Shown: in pieces, positions 35,980 to 44,537 of the stretch | Numbering within the stretch: position 1 is the stretch's first letter | Layout of the letters: each line of letters begins with the position of its first letter | From: Prevotella sp. tf2-5 | GTDB lineage: Bacteria; Bacteroidota; Bacteroidia; Bacteroidales; Bacteroidaceae | Assembly (NCBI RefSeq): GCF_900115435.1 | Contig: NZ_FOWK01000008.1 | Location: 62,001-126,000, forward strand | Direction: 5' to 3' | Length of the DNA: 64,000 bases | Notes under the pieces: model-generated | The model's input: the letters and a program-made list of their open reading frames with translations, nothing else | What the model was told of the DNA's origin: nothing | Databases searched by the model: none | Position numbers and translations under genes: made by a program

Positions 35980-36977
35980 CACTGAAGGAATTCCTTGAAG
36001 AGTGGAATAACTCTTCGGAAACAATACTGGTGCATACCAGTGGGTCGACAGGTAAACCGAAACCAATGCTGGTGGAGAAACGACGCATGGAGGCCTCGGC
36101 ACGTATCACCTGTCAGTTCTTAGGACTGAAAGAAGGTGACACCGCCCTGCTTTGTATGCCCCTCGATTATATCGCTGGAAAGATGATGGTGGTGCGTTCG
36201 CTGGTTTGGAGCCTTCATTTGATGTGTTTGGAGCCTTCAAGTCACCCGTTTGGAGCCTCCAAACACCCCGAATGTAACGTCCCCATAGATTTCGCGGCAA
36301 TGGTACCCATGCAGGTATGGAATACACTACAGGTACCAGAGGAGCGGGAGCGATTGATGCAGGTCCGTCACCTGATTATCGGTGGCGGTGCCATCAATAA
36401 CGAGTTGGCGGAAGCGTTAAAGGACTTCCCAAATGCTGTGTGGAGTACGTATGGGATGACGGAGACGCTGTCGCATATCGCCTTGCGACGACTGAACGGT
36501 CCTGAGCGCAGCGATTGGTACACACCCTTCGAGGGTGTTGAGGTGTCACTGAGTGAGGAAGGTTGTCTCGTCATCCATGCTCCTGCCGTCCACGACGGTC
36601 TCTTGGTCACTAATGATATCGCAGAACTGTCACCTGTCAACTCTCACTTGTCACCTAACCAATTCCGCATCCTCGGCAGAAAGGATAATGTCATCTGCTC
36701 AGGTGGTATCAAGATACAGATAGAAGAGGTGGAGCGACTATTGTATCCGCATCTCCATGAGCCTTTTATGATTACCAAGGCACCAGATCAGAAACTCGGT
36801 GAACAGGTCGTTCTGCTCATCGAGTCCCACGATATACCTGCTGTTCAGGATATCTGTCGTCAGGTGTTGCCCAAATACTGGCAACCCCGTCAATACCTTT
36901 CCGTTGACCATATCCCTCTCACAGAGACAGGCAAGCCTGCCCGTGCAGAGGCAGAGCGTTTGGCAAGATTGTATTAA
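35976..36977 (+). CDS. menE: o-Succinylbenzoate-CoA ligase
   Basis: 333 residues, short for an ANL ligase but normal for Bacteroidota MenE. LVHTSGSTGKPKPMLVEKR is the P-loop-like motif, STYGMTETLSHIALR and GRKDNVICSGGIKIQIEEVE are core motifs, and TGKPARAEAERL the C-terminal lysine region. Start TTG at 35976 overlaps the menC stop (TTGA); the next ATG would remove the nucleotide loop. Two microrepeats lie inside: a 22-bp-period array (36204-36262, residues 77-97) and a 7-bp-period array (36627-36661, LSPVNSHLSPN). MenE activates o-succinylbenzoate. Last gene of the men run; menH and menA are not in the window. Confidence 0.92.
   Translation: MTLKEFLEEWNNSSETILVHTSGSTGKPKPMLVEKRRMEASARITCQFLGLKEGDTALLCMPLDYIAGKMMVVRSLVWSLHLMCLEPSSHPFGASKHPECNVPIDFAAMVPMQVWNTLQVPEERERLMQVRHLIIGGGAINNELAEALKDFPNAVWSTYGMTETLSHIALRRLNGPERSDWYTPFEGVEVSLSEEGCLVIHAPAVHDGLLVTNDIAELSPVNSHLSPNQFRILGRKDNVICSGGIKIQIEEVERLLYPHLHEPFMITKAPDQKLGEQVVLLIESHDIPAVQDICRQVLPKYWQPRQYLSVDHIPLTETGKPARAEAERLARLY
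36204..36262. repeat. 22-bp-period palindromic repeat inside menE
   Basis: GTTTGGAGCCTTCA, GTTTGGAGCCTTCAA and GTTTGGAGCCTCCAA start at 36204, 36226 and 36248. The third copy contains the palindrome TTTGGA-GCC-TCCAAA. Three units of 22 make 66 bases, which keeps the frame. Confidence 0.85.
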
Positions 36978-37003
36978 TCAAGGAGCTATATCGTTCATTT
37001 TCC

Positions 37004-37040
37004 CTAACCTCGCAACAAAAAAAGTTTGTTAAGGGGTTAG
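37004..37040 (+). terminator. Nested inverted repeat after menE, possible terminator
   Basis: CTAACC (37004) pairs with GGTTAG (37035-37040) and AACAAA (37014) with TTTGTT (37025-37030), separated by 4-base internal loops. No good T run follows, so it may be a weak terminator or a control site for the sigma gene. Confidence 0.4.
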
Positions 37041-37080
37041 CATTTTGAACGGCTGAAGGGTATTACTATAAAAAGACGTG

Positions 37081-37596
37081 ATGGAAAGACATGAAAGGCT
37101 ACGGGTAGGCGAGCAAAGCTCAGGAATGATCCAAAGGCTGTTCAAACAGCACTACGCCAAGATGCTGAGGGTGGCACGTACGATCCTCTACGATGAGCAG
37201 GAAAGTAAAGATGTGGTCAGTGACATCTTTGAGAGTCTGCTTCATGGACAGACAGAACTGATGCCTGACACAGAGGAGCGTTACTTGCTTACGAGCGTTC
37301 GTAACCAATGCTTGAAACGTATCCGCCATCAGGAAACAAGGCTCCGCTTGGAGACTTCACCTGCAGAGAAGCCGTCTGATGCAGAGAATGAAGACGAGCG
37401 CATAACCGACATCGTCGAGTTTGTCGTCAGCCATCTGACAGAACAAGAGCAACGCATCTTCCACTTTCGTTTCACTGAAGGGTATAGCTATGAGGAGATC
37501 GCTTCTTCTGAAGGCATCAGTCGCGTAGCTGTATGGAAACATCTTTCACACGCCTTGAAAGAAATCAGGAACCGTTTTAATCCGAAAGGCTTATGA
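37081..37596 (+). CDS. ECF-type RNA polymerase sigma factor
   Basis: 171 residues from ATG 37081, preceded by an in-frame GTG. Region 2 is LFKQHYAKMLRVARTILYDE...VVSDIFESLLHG and region 4 is LTEQEQRIFHFRFTEGYSYE with EEIASSEGISRVAVWKHLSHALKEIR. The gene overlaps a FecR-like anti-sigma by four bases, which in turn overlaps a TonB receptor. The set resembles FecI-FecR-FecA: the receptor signals through the anti-sigma to release the sigma factor. No standard TAnnTTTG -7 element is clear upstream. Confidence 0.92.
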   Translation: MERHERLRVGEQSSGMIQRLFKQHYAKMLRVARTILYDEQESKDVVSDIFESLLHGQTELMPDTEERYLLTSVRNQCLKRIRHQETRLRLETSPAEKPSDAENEDERITDIVEFVVSHLTEQEQRIFHFRFTEGYSYEEIASSEGISRVAVWKHLSHALKEIRNRFNPKGL

Positions 37597-38195
37597 AAAA
37601 AAACTACCACAACAAACAGCTTTGCCGCGATATGCAGGAAGAGCCCGACAAGTATTCCGATCAGGAGATAGAGGAAATGATAGACGATCTTGACCAAATG
37701 CCTGACGTTGATGAAGCATGGCAGCAGTTCACCCGGCAGCATATACCCTCAGAACGTCCTATACATACGTGGCGTAAGATCGCAGCCATACTCATTGGCA
37801 TATTAACACTATCAGGTATTGCCATCGCAGCAGTTCAAATGATGCGTCAGTCCCAGCATGAGGAACAACCTGTAACAGCGGTAGAAAAGCCTCAGTCTGC
37901 AATCATCGTATCTCAAACCCTTCCAGCTGATACCATCGTCAAGTCTGGACCTGTCGTTTTCGACAATGTCCCACTCGATAGCATTGCCAAGGACATTGCT
38001 ACCTATCATCACCTTGATGTGGACTTACAGAATGAAAGGCAACGGGTAGGCGCGTCAGCGGGAATGCATGCTAGTCAACTCCGTTTCTATTTCGTATGGA
38101 ATCAGGAAGAGAGTCTGCAAGAGGTCATAGAGAAGTTGAATATGTTCGAACATGTCAATATGGTTGTAGAGAACGGAAAACTGATTGTCAGATGA
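37593..38195 (+). CDS. FecR-like anti-sigma factor with C-terminal DUF4974
   Basis: 200 residues, shorter than typical FecR proteins of Bacteroidota (about 300-390). An acidic cytoplasmic part (1-60) and a helix at about 66-86 (IAAILIGILTLSGIAIAAVQ) precede a periplasmic C-terminus. That part shows VFDNVPLDSIAKDIATYHHL and RFYFVWNQEESLQEVIEKLN, the DUF4974/STN-like fold. The central FecR beta domain seems missing, so it may be a reduced form. Its place between an ECF sigma and a receptor with an STN domain supports the anti-sigma role. Confidence 0.82.
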   Translation: MKKNYHNKQLCRDMQEEPDKYSDQEIEEMIDDLDQMPDVDEAWQQFTRQHIPSERPIHTWRKIAAILIGILTLSGIAIAAVQMMRQSQHEEQPVTAVEKPQSAIIVSQTLPADTIVKSGPVVFDNVPLDSIAKDIATYHHLDVDLQNERQRVGASAGMHASQLRFYFVWNQEESLQEVIEKLNMFEHVNMVVENGKLIVR

Positions 38196-40762
38196 TGAAG
38201 CACTTCATGATGCCCCTTATTACCCTGTTCTGTTTCATCAACGTTCAGGCGCAGAAGATCACGCGCAGTTATGATAATGTATCAATGTCTGAGGCTTTGC
38301 GTGACCTCAACGAGCAATTGCGGGACTATACCATCAGTTTTATGTACAATGAGTTGGAAGACTTCCGTGTGACCACTAATATCAAGCATAAGTCTGTCAC
38401 AGATGCTATCATGCAGATTGTCGCCTTCTATCCTATCCGTGTCGTGAAGCATGGAGAGCATGAGTTATATGTGGAATGTACCCACAAGACAAATCTCCAT
38501 CTGACAGGCACCATTATTGACGAAAACCGCCAGCCTGTGCCCTACGCCAATGTTTACCTGCTTCATCCATCAGACTCAACCATCATCGGTGGAGGCGTGA
38601 GCAACGAGGCTGGCGTTTTTGTCATTCCATACAATCAGCCAACCGTTCTTGCCCGCATTTCATACGTCGGCTACAAGACAGTCTATCACCTATGCAACAA
38701 CGAACAAGTCGGAACCATTCAGATGAAGCCCGAGACGATGACTATCAAAGGTGTAGTTGTGACAGGTGAGCGTCCCAAGGTACAATTGCAGGGCAATTCG
38801 CTCGTGATGAATGTGGAGGGAACGGTGATGGAACGAATGGGCACCGCTGAAGATGTGCTCTCGCGGGTGCCTACCATTTCAAAGAAAGGAGATGTGTTTG
38901 AGATTCTGGGGAAAGGGGTACCGTTGATTTACCTGAATAATCGTAAGTTGACCGACTTGCAGGAACTGAAGAACATCCAGTCAGACAACATCAAGAACAT
39001 AGAAGTAATTCAGAATCCTGGTGCCCGGTATGACGCATCCGTCAATGCTGTTATCATCATTCACACCAAGCGCACGGCAGGTGAGGGTCTTGGTGTAGAA
39101 CTGAACTCATGGAGCCGCAAAGATCGTGGATACGTAAACAACGAGCGCATCAACCTGACTTACCGCACTGGCAGGCTGGAATTATTCGCCAACCTTTTCG
39201 GAGCTTATAACAAGAAGTGGAGCCGCAGTGAGTTTGAACAGACCGTCTTTGCCGACACGCTGTGGGTTATTACCAACAGAGAGGAAGAGCATGTACGCAA
39301 TCCATTCCTTGAGGGCCGCTTCGGCTTCAACTATCAGCTGAACGATAACAACTCTTTTGGCGGTTTCTATCAGAACACCTACGACTATATGAAAGTGTCG
39401 TTTGAGGATGATGATGACCTGCAAGCCGACGGTTCCCCTTATGACCACTTGCAGAACAGTAGCGTCAAAAGAGCCAAAGGCACACCCAAACACCAAGTGA
39501 ATATATACTACACGGGTAAGATTGGAAAGTTCAGCATCGACTTCAATGCCGACTATACCTATCGTAATCAGCGTAACCGCAACCGGCAACAGGAACTGAG
39601 CGACGAGTATGATGACCGCGACGTCAACACCTATGCCCTGACGCGCAGCCGCCTGATGGCAGAGAAACTCTTCGTGACGCATCCAATAGGGAAAGGACAG
39701 ATTGAGATTGGAGAGGAATATACCAATACCCGCTGGAACAGCAGTTTCGAGAACACGGAAGGCTACATTGCCAACAGCAACAACGAGCAGCATGAGCAAG
39801 CCATAGCCCCCTTCATGGAACTACGCCAGCAGATTGGCCGTCTGCAGTTGGCTGCAGGTTTGCGCTATGAGCACGTGACGTCGGAATACTTCGTTGGCGG
39901 CATCCGTCGCGATGACCAGAGCCGTACCTATAACGACTTCTTTCCATCGGTGTCCCTGTCAACTTCTGTGAAGAAGGTGCAACTGTCGTTCAGCTATGCC
40001 AAGCGCATCAGGCGTCCGTCTTACTGGCAGTTGAGTAGTGATGTCATCTATGAGAACCGTTTGAACATGCAGACGGGAAATCCCTATCTGAAGCCCGTTA
40101 AGTATCATAATGCGAATGCGATGGCTATGTGGAAGTGGCTATATCTCAACGTCAACTATAGCCATTGTATCGACCCCATCCTCTACACGGTAGAAAGCTT
40201 GGAGAGTGACAGCAAGGTGAACCTTGTGACCCACAAGAACTACGACCATGCCGATTGGATCACCATCACGCTGGGGGCACAGAAGAATGTCAAATTGGGT
40301 CACGAAGTCACATGGACGCCGCAATACAACATATCACTGATGAAGCCGTGGCTTAAAGCGGAGTTTCTGGGCGAACAGAAGAGTTTCAATCAGCCTATGC
40401 TGTCCCTGCAATTGGGCAACATAGTCACCCTGTCTCACGACTGGCTTGTGCAGGCAGACTTCAACGTGCATACACACGGTGACACTGGCTCGAATGCCAA
40501 TTTCGACTGTACTAACCCTATCCTATCGCTTAGTGTCAGCAAGGACTTTTGCAAACGCCGCCTTAACATCAAACTCTCAGGCAATGACCTTTTCAATGGA
40601 GGCATTAATCGCTTCACGCTCTACAGTAATCGCATGATGTTCCGCAAGACAGAGGACAACGACTCGCGCTGCGTTACCCTCTCCCTGCGCTACCGTTTCA
40701 ATGTCACACCGTCGAAATACAAAGGTACAGGTGCAGGTAATGCAGAGAGAAACCGACTGTAA
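38192..40762 (+). CDS. TonB-dependent outer-membrane receptor with STN domain
   Basis: 856 residues from ATG 38192, which overlaps the anti-sigma stop; an earlier in-frame start at 38096 lacks a signal peptide. Signal MMKHFMMPLITLFCFINVQAQ, STN domain (about 25-95, SEALRDLNEQL), carboxypeptidase-like domain (LTGTIIDENRQPVPYANVYL), plug (GVVVTGERPKVQLQGNSLVM) and a beta-barrel with many Tyr/Asn-rich strands. The STN domain is the part that contacts FecR-type anti-sigmas. The ligand is not known; no SusD or transport partner is adjacent. Confidence 0.9.
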   Translation: MMKHFMMPLITLFCFINVQAQKITRSYDNVSMSEALRDLNEQLRDYTISFMYNELEDFRVTTNIKHKSVTDAIMQIVAFYPIRVVKHGEHELYVECTHKTNLHLTGTIIDENRQPVPYANVYLLHPSDSTIIGGGVSNEAGVFVIPYNQPTVLARISYVGYKTVYHLCNNEQVGTIQMKPETMTIKGVVVTGERPKVQLQGNSLVMNVEGTVMERMGTAEDVLSRVPTISKKGDVFEILGKGVPLIYLNNRKLTDLQELKNIQSDNIKNIEVIQNPGARYDASVNAVIIIHTKRTAGEGLGVELNSWSRKDRGYVNNERINLTYRTGRLELFANLFGAYNKKWSRSEFEQTVFADTLWVITNREEEHVRNPFLEGRFGFNYQLNDNNSFGGFYQNTYDYMKVSFEDDDDLQADGSPYDHLQNSSVKRAKGTPKHQVNIYYTGKIGKFSIDFNADYTYRNQRNRNRQQELSDEYDDRDVNTYALTRSRLMAEKLFVTHPIGKGQIEIGEEYTNTRWNSSFENTEGYIANSNNEQHEQAIAPFMELRQQIGRLQLAAGLRYEHVTSEYFVGGIRRDDQSRTYNDFFPSVSLSTSVKKVQLSFSYAKRIRRPSYWQLSSDVIYENRLNMQTGNPYLKPVKYHNANAMAMWKWLYLNVNYSHCIDPILYTVESLESDSKVNLVTHKNYDHADWITITLGAQKNVKLGHEVTWTPQYNISLMKPWLKAEFLGEQKSFNQPMLSLQLGNIVTLSHDWLVQADFNVHTHGDTGSNANFDCTNPILSLSVSKDFCKRRLNIKLSGNDLFNGGINRFTLYSNRMMFRKTEDNDSRCVTLSLRYRFNVTPSKYKGTGAGNAERNRL

Positions 40763-40764
40763 TT

Positions 40765-42411
40765 TTACTTCCCTCGGGATTTGATCCTTGAGCGCATACT
40801 GCGGACGGATGTGCGCTTCACATTGAGGGCGGCAGCGATGGCTTCATCATCGTAGTGTAGGTCGTCTTGCATGATGAGGAATATGTATTGTGCGGTGGAG
40901 AGACCTCTGTATTTGCGCTCCCACTCCTGCCATCGCTTCGGGCGCAACTGGGCGAAGTAGTCCACCAGGCATAGCTGCTCCTTGGCGGTGGCTTCCGCGA
41001 TACACTGGTGCTGCTGTAGTTGACTGTACATCTGCGTGCCGATCAGTAGTGCTCCAGATATGCGCTCCATACGGCTTTCCATTTCTTCTTTCATTCGTTC
41101 CATCTCCTGCCCGTTCTCTTGACCGTCCTTCTCCTGCTGCTCAATCTTCGTGCGCAGTTCGCTGATACGCTTGGTGTCCTCATCCAGTCGAAAACTCAGC
41201 CTGTGCATCTTCTTACGGTGCCATCTCATGCCAATTCCAATGGCGAGTACCACTAATACGATCAGAACGATAATCAACCCCTGCATCCATGATAAGCGAT
41301 GGTAGAAATCTTTCGTCTGCCGCACCTCATCAAACTTCTGTTGCCACTCAGTCATTTGCATGAGCTGATTGACATGCTCTATAGAGTCTTTGTACAATTT
41401 TACAAGTCTTCTTGCCTCCAATGCCTGCTCATGACTGCCCGTCAATTCATAGAGTTCTGATAGAAGTTCCATGCTTTTCATGCGAGTCTTTTGGTCATTG
41501 CCTGCCATCCCCACTTCTAATTCTGCCAGTCTGATGGCCTTCTCATATTGTCCTTGGGCTTTCCTTATGCGGGCCAATGTCAAGTTTCCTAAAGAGCTGT
41601 GTGTTTCCATCCATGCTCCATCTCTTGTCGGGAAGCATATATTGACGTAGGCGCCATTTCCCTCCCACTTCTTAATATATTCCTCAGCCTTTGCAGTATC
41701 ACCCTTCTCCTCATATATCAATGCTATGGTGCTATATATATTAGCCAGCAAGTCCTCGCTTGCATATTTTTTCAGTTTAAGACATTTCGTCAGATAGGTG
41801 TATGCACTGTCCTGCTGGTTCATGTCTGCGTATGCTGTGGCACACATGAAAAGACTCCTTAGTATCATCATACTATCTTTGAGCTCGATACTGCTGTCGA
41901 GCCATTTATGTGCATATTTCAAGGCTTGCGGATGATTATTGATGATGATGTTGACATAGTGTAGCCTGTTATAGATGTGGTTTTTCAGTTCCTCATCGTC
42001 AGCTGCTTCCGATATGATCTCTGCCACTTTGAAGTCTTTGACGGCATCGGGTAGATTACCAAGTTTAGACATCCTGATAACACCACGATAAAGATAGGCT
42101 CGACCACGGTGCCAGTCATCACCATGCTGGTTGTAGTAGGCTATACAAGCAGATATGAGCGAGTCGTTATCAATCATTCCATAAACCTTATAAATCCCAT
42201 TGGTCTTGGAGACCAGTATCGTTTTCAGCAGTCCGTATTCTGCTTTGTCTTTCTCTGTCAGGGAGTTCATGTGTACCTTCGCTAAAACGACTTTGGCTGA
42301 TTCTGGATTTTCTTCTAACAGCTCCCAGACCTGTCTTAGCAGGGGATGCTGCTGCTCAGTACATCCGAACATAGCGGTCAAGAAAGCCAGTAAGATGAAT
42401 AGTTTTTTCAT
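40765..42411 (-). CDS. Membrane TPR protein with C-terminal HTH-like domain (putative one-component regulator)
   Basis: 548 residues. Signal peptide with a lipobox-like LTAMFGC, then TPR-type helical repeats (about 80-340), a transmembrane helix at about 383-402 (IIVLIVLVVLAIGIGMRW), a coiled coil (about 405-460), and a C-terminal cytoplasmic region ending in YDDEAIAAALNVKRTSVRSM. That end resembles a helix-turn-helix of the LuxR/C-terminal-effector type. Such TPR-TM-HTH proteins occur widely in Bacteroidota, but their signals are unknown. It diverges from the thioredoxin-like gene, a possible target. Confidence 0.78.
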   Translation of the reverse strand: MKKLFILLAFLTAMFGCTEQQHPLLRQVWELLEENPESAKVVLAKVHMNSLTEKDKAEYGLLKTILVSKTNGIYKVYGMIDNDSLISACIAYYNQHGDDWHRGRAYLYRGVIRMSKLGNLPDAVKDFKVAEIISEAADDEELKNHIYNRLHYVNIIINNHPQALKYAHKWLDSSIELKDSMMILRSLFMCATAYADMNQQDSAYTYLTKCLKLKKYASEDLLANIYSTIALIYEEKGDTAKAEEYIKKWEGNGAYVNICFPTRDGAWMETHSSLGNLTLARIRKAQGQYEKAIRLAELEVGMAGNDQKTRMKSMELLSELYELTGSHEQALEARRLVKLYKDSIEHVNQLMQMTEWQQKFDEVRQTKDFYHRLSWMQGLIIVLIVLVVLAIGIGMRWHRKKMHRLSFRLDEDTKRISELRTKIEQQEKDGQENGQEMERMKEEMESRMERISGALLIGTQMYSQLQQHQCIAEATAKEQLCLVDYFAQLRPKRWQEWERKYRGLSTAQYIFLIMQDDLHYDDEAIAAALNVKRTSVRSMRSRIKSRGK

Positions 42412-42430
42412 ATTGATGATTATTTGCCTG

Positions 42431-42438
42431 CAAAATTA
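42431..42438 (-). promoter_or_regulatory. -7 element (TAATTTTG) of the TPR regulator
   Basis: The minus strand reads TAATTTTG 19 bases before the ATG at 42411, giving a very short leader. The rest of the 42412-42678 gap holds this and one forward promoter and nothing else recognised. Confidence 0.55.
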
Positions 42439-42627
42439 CGGCTATTTCATCATATTAGCAAGCCTTTTTATGTGTTTTAGCAGCTTTTCCCCGTTCCTCT
42501 CAGCCACTTTTTTCTTCGTTCGTTTCTGTCCATCTTACTTGTTTTCAATACTTTAGGGGCAAAAAGTATGCAACACCTCCAATGACGAATTCCCATTCAA
42601 ATCCTTGTGCGATTCATATATTCATCC

Positions 42628-42635
42628 TAACTTTG
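42628..42635 (+). promoter_or_regulatory. -7 element (TAACTTTG) of the thioredoxin-like gene
   Basis: TAACTTTG with TTG at about 42605, 43 bases before the ATG at 42679. Confidence 0.6.
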
Positions 42636-42678
42636 CCATCGCATTAAGTCAAGCAAATCACTAAAAATCAAAACGACT

Positions 42679-44136
42679 ATGAACAAGAAAAGTATTATGA
42701 CGATGATGCTCGCCCTCGTCACAATGACGGGGCTGGCACAGACAAAGACAGCAACTGTCACTGGTTATTCACCCGCACTGAAAGACGGCACTTTGGTACT
42801 TGCCGGTACTGGTACTATTGGAAATGTTGTAGACACCGTCCAAGCAGGACGTTTTGCCTTTACTCTACCAGTAGAAGAGCTTTCTAGTGGTTTCCTCTCT
42901 TTTATGGGCGAAGGCTTTCCCAATTTTAATTTAACCCTCTTCCTGCGTCCAGATGTGACCGTTAATGTGACAGGTAATGACAGTTCCTACCCTTTTTGGA
43001 AAGTGGAGAGTCCGCTGTCTGAACAGCAGACTCAGAACCGTATGATGGAGTATTGCCGAGATGTAATAACAGAATTAATACAGAAAGACTTGGCTCATGC
43101 GCCTTGGGCAGAGAGAGAACCTGTTGAGATGAAATATATGAAGCAACAAATGGACATCCTGCCATCACTACCAGTAGATGCTGCCACAATCCGTGCACTA
43201 TGGGGCATAGCCATGACGGCAAAGAATACCAAGGACTTCCCACACATGGATCAGTTGAGTAAATTGGAAAAGACCATCGCAGCCCGTGCACCTAAAGGGT
43301 TTGAAGAGACATTGGCAGAGATACACAACTATGTCTATCCACCACGTGTCTTGAAGGTGGGGGAAGAAGCGGTGGATGCTGAACTTTTCGATATGCAAGG
43401 ACAAAAGCATCATCTATTTGAAGCCTTTACCAATAGCAAATATGTGCTGCTCGACTTCTGGGCCATTGGCTGTGGTCCTTGTATGATGTCTGAGCCAGAG
43501 ATGAGAGTATTCTATGAGAAAGTGAAGGATAAACTGGAGATTATCGCTATTAATCAGAATAAGCTCTCAGAATGGCAGAAGCATGAATTCAGCAAGCGTA
43601 TTGTTGGGAAGAACTGGAATAACGCCATGAAGGATATCAGTAGCAGATACTGTGACATCGGTGCCATTCCTTATTATGTACTGATTTCACCTGACAAACG
43701 TATCGTCTGGAAGGCAATGGGCTATCAACCTGGAGATTTTATGGGACTTGCTGAAGCCCTCAACGGTCCCAGACAGGACAATAGTTCCAATCTCCAGTTC
43801 GCTATCCGGAAAGTCGAGACCAAAGCTAACGGTACCATTATCAGTTTCCGCTATTATGCAAAGAAAGGCTACTGGTTCCGCATTGCCAAAGACTCCTATC
43901 TCACAGCTAATGGTAAGAGATATAAGTTGACAGCAGCCGATGGTATCAAGCTCGACGTTGATAATTATGCTGAGATAAATGTCTTTACTGCCAAAGAGGA
44001 CTATATTAGCGAAATAAACTACAGCGATTTCACGCTGACCTTTGAGCCATTTGAGACCATTCCCGAAACCTTCGACTTCATAGAGGGTGATGTACAGGGT
44101 GCCTTCGTCATCCGTAATATTCATTGTAACTTATGA
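42679..44136 (+). CDS. Secreted TlpA/thioredoxin-like disulfide reductase
   Basis: 485 residues. Signal peptide (MNKKSIMTMMLALVTMTGLAQ), an N-terminal beta domain of the DUF4369 kind seen in Bacteroidota thiol reductases (GTLVLAGTGTIGNVVDTVQA), a helical segment, and a thioredoxin fold at about 225-350. The active-site motif CGPC is in LLDFWAIGCGPCMMSEPEM, with the cis-Pro region GAIPYYVLISPD. A beta-rich C-terminal domain of about 125 residues is unusual for the family and unassigned. Likely a periplasmic or surface thiol-disulfide enzyme. Confidence 0.88.
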   Translation: MNKKSIMTMMLALVTMTGLAQTKTATVTGYSPALKDGTLVLAGTGTIGNVVDTVQAGRFAFTLPVEELSSGFLSFMGEGFPNFNLTLFLRPDVTVNVTGNDSSYPFWKVESPLSEQQTQNRMMEYCRDVITELIQKDLAHAPWAEREPVEMKYMKQQMDILPSLPVDAATIRALWGIAMTAKNTKDFPHMDQLSKLEKTIAARAPKGFEETLAEIHNYVYPPRVLKVGEEAVDAELFDMQGQKHHLFEAFTNSKYVLLDFWAIGCGPCMMSEPEMRVFYEKVKDKLEIIAINQNKLSEWQKHEFSKRIVGKNWNNAMKDISSRYCDIGAIPYYVLISPDKRIVWKAMGYQPGDFMGLAEALNGPRQDNSSNLQFAIRKVETKANGTIISFRYYAKKGYWFRIAKDSYLTANGKRYKLTAADGIKLDVDNYAEINVFTAKEDYISEINYSDFTLTFEPFETIPETFDFIEGDVQGAFVIRNIHCNL

Positions 44137-44165
44137 AATGTCAAACCACGTAAATTTTTAAACCC

Positions 44166-44242
44166 TTGTCACCGTTGCCGCCTTGCAAAACTGTTTGGGA
44201 ATCAGGTGGTTGTGGGTAACAACGAGGTGGCAACGGTGACAA
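44166..44242. repeat. Inverted repeat in intergenic region
   Basis: TTGTCACCGTTGCC (44166-44179) and GGCAACGGTGACAA (44229-44242) are exact reverse complements, 14 bases each, with further partial pairing inward (CCGCC/AGGTGG). The 49-base interior has no reading frame. It opens a gene-free stretch (44137-44537) rich in repeats. Confidence 0.75.
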
Positions 44243-44284
44243 CGATTGGCGGTTTTGCCCTTATAATGTATTTCCTATGAAAGT

Positions 44285-44346
44285 AAATTCAGTGTGTTTA
44301 CTTAGTAAATTCAGTGAATTTACTCACCAAATTCAGTGAATTTACT
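44285..44346. repeat. 22-bp-period palindromic repeat, AAATTCAGTGAATTT core
   Basis: AAATTCAGTG cores start at 44285, 44307 and 44329, 22 bases apart. Copies 2 and 3 contain the palindrome AAATTC-AGT-GAATTT. The build (6-3-6 palindrome, 7-base spacer) matches the array inside menE although the sequence differs. Confidence 0.85.
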
Positions 44347-44404
44347 GAGATAGGAGATATCGGAATAAAAAGCAACTGACAGGGGTGTTTTACGAAGGTG
44401 GTTT

Positions 44405-44457
44405 GTCGGTAGGAAAGCACCCTTTAGTCGGTAGGAAACTATCCTTTTGTTACCGAC
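44405..44457. repeat. 22-bp-period direct repeat GTCGGTAGGAAA
   Basis: GTCGGTAGGAAA occurs at 44405-44416 and 44427-44438, 22 bases apart. The next 22-base step (44449) holds TACCGAC, the reverse complement of GTCGGTA. It lies just upstream of the promoter of the lid-only PepD-like gene. Confidence 0.7.
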
Positions 44458-44495
44458 AGATTATTTGTGAATTTGGTTGTTTGTAATATTATTAG

Positions 44496-44503
44496 TATAT
44501 TTG
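44496..44503 (+). promoter_or_regulatory. -7 element (TATATTTG) of the PepD-like fragment gene
   Basis: TATATTTG with TTG at 44473-44475, 20 bases upstream, and the ATG at 44538. This intact promoter argues that the partial gene is expressed. Confidence 0.6.
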
Positions 44504-44537
44504 CAACAAGATTACTAAGTAATATTAACAGTGAAAT

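Noticed and set aside
36204-36262. Possible CRISPR array in menE
   Set aside because: The repeats are 14-15 bases with 7-8 base spacers, only three units, in frame inside a coding sequence, and no cas genes are present.
38096-38191. N-terminal extension of the TonB receptor from 38096
   Set aside because: It lies within the anti-sigma gene in another frame and would bury the signal peptide; the ATG at 38192 overlaps the upstream stop as expected.
44166-44242. Inverted repeat as a transcription terminator for the thioredoxin-like gene
   Set aside because: The 49-base interior is too long for an intrinsic terminator and no T run follows the second arm.
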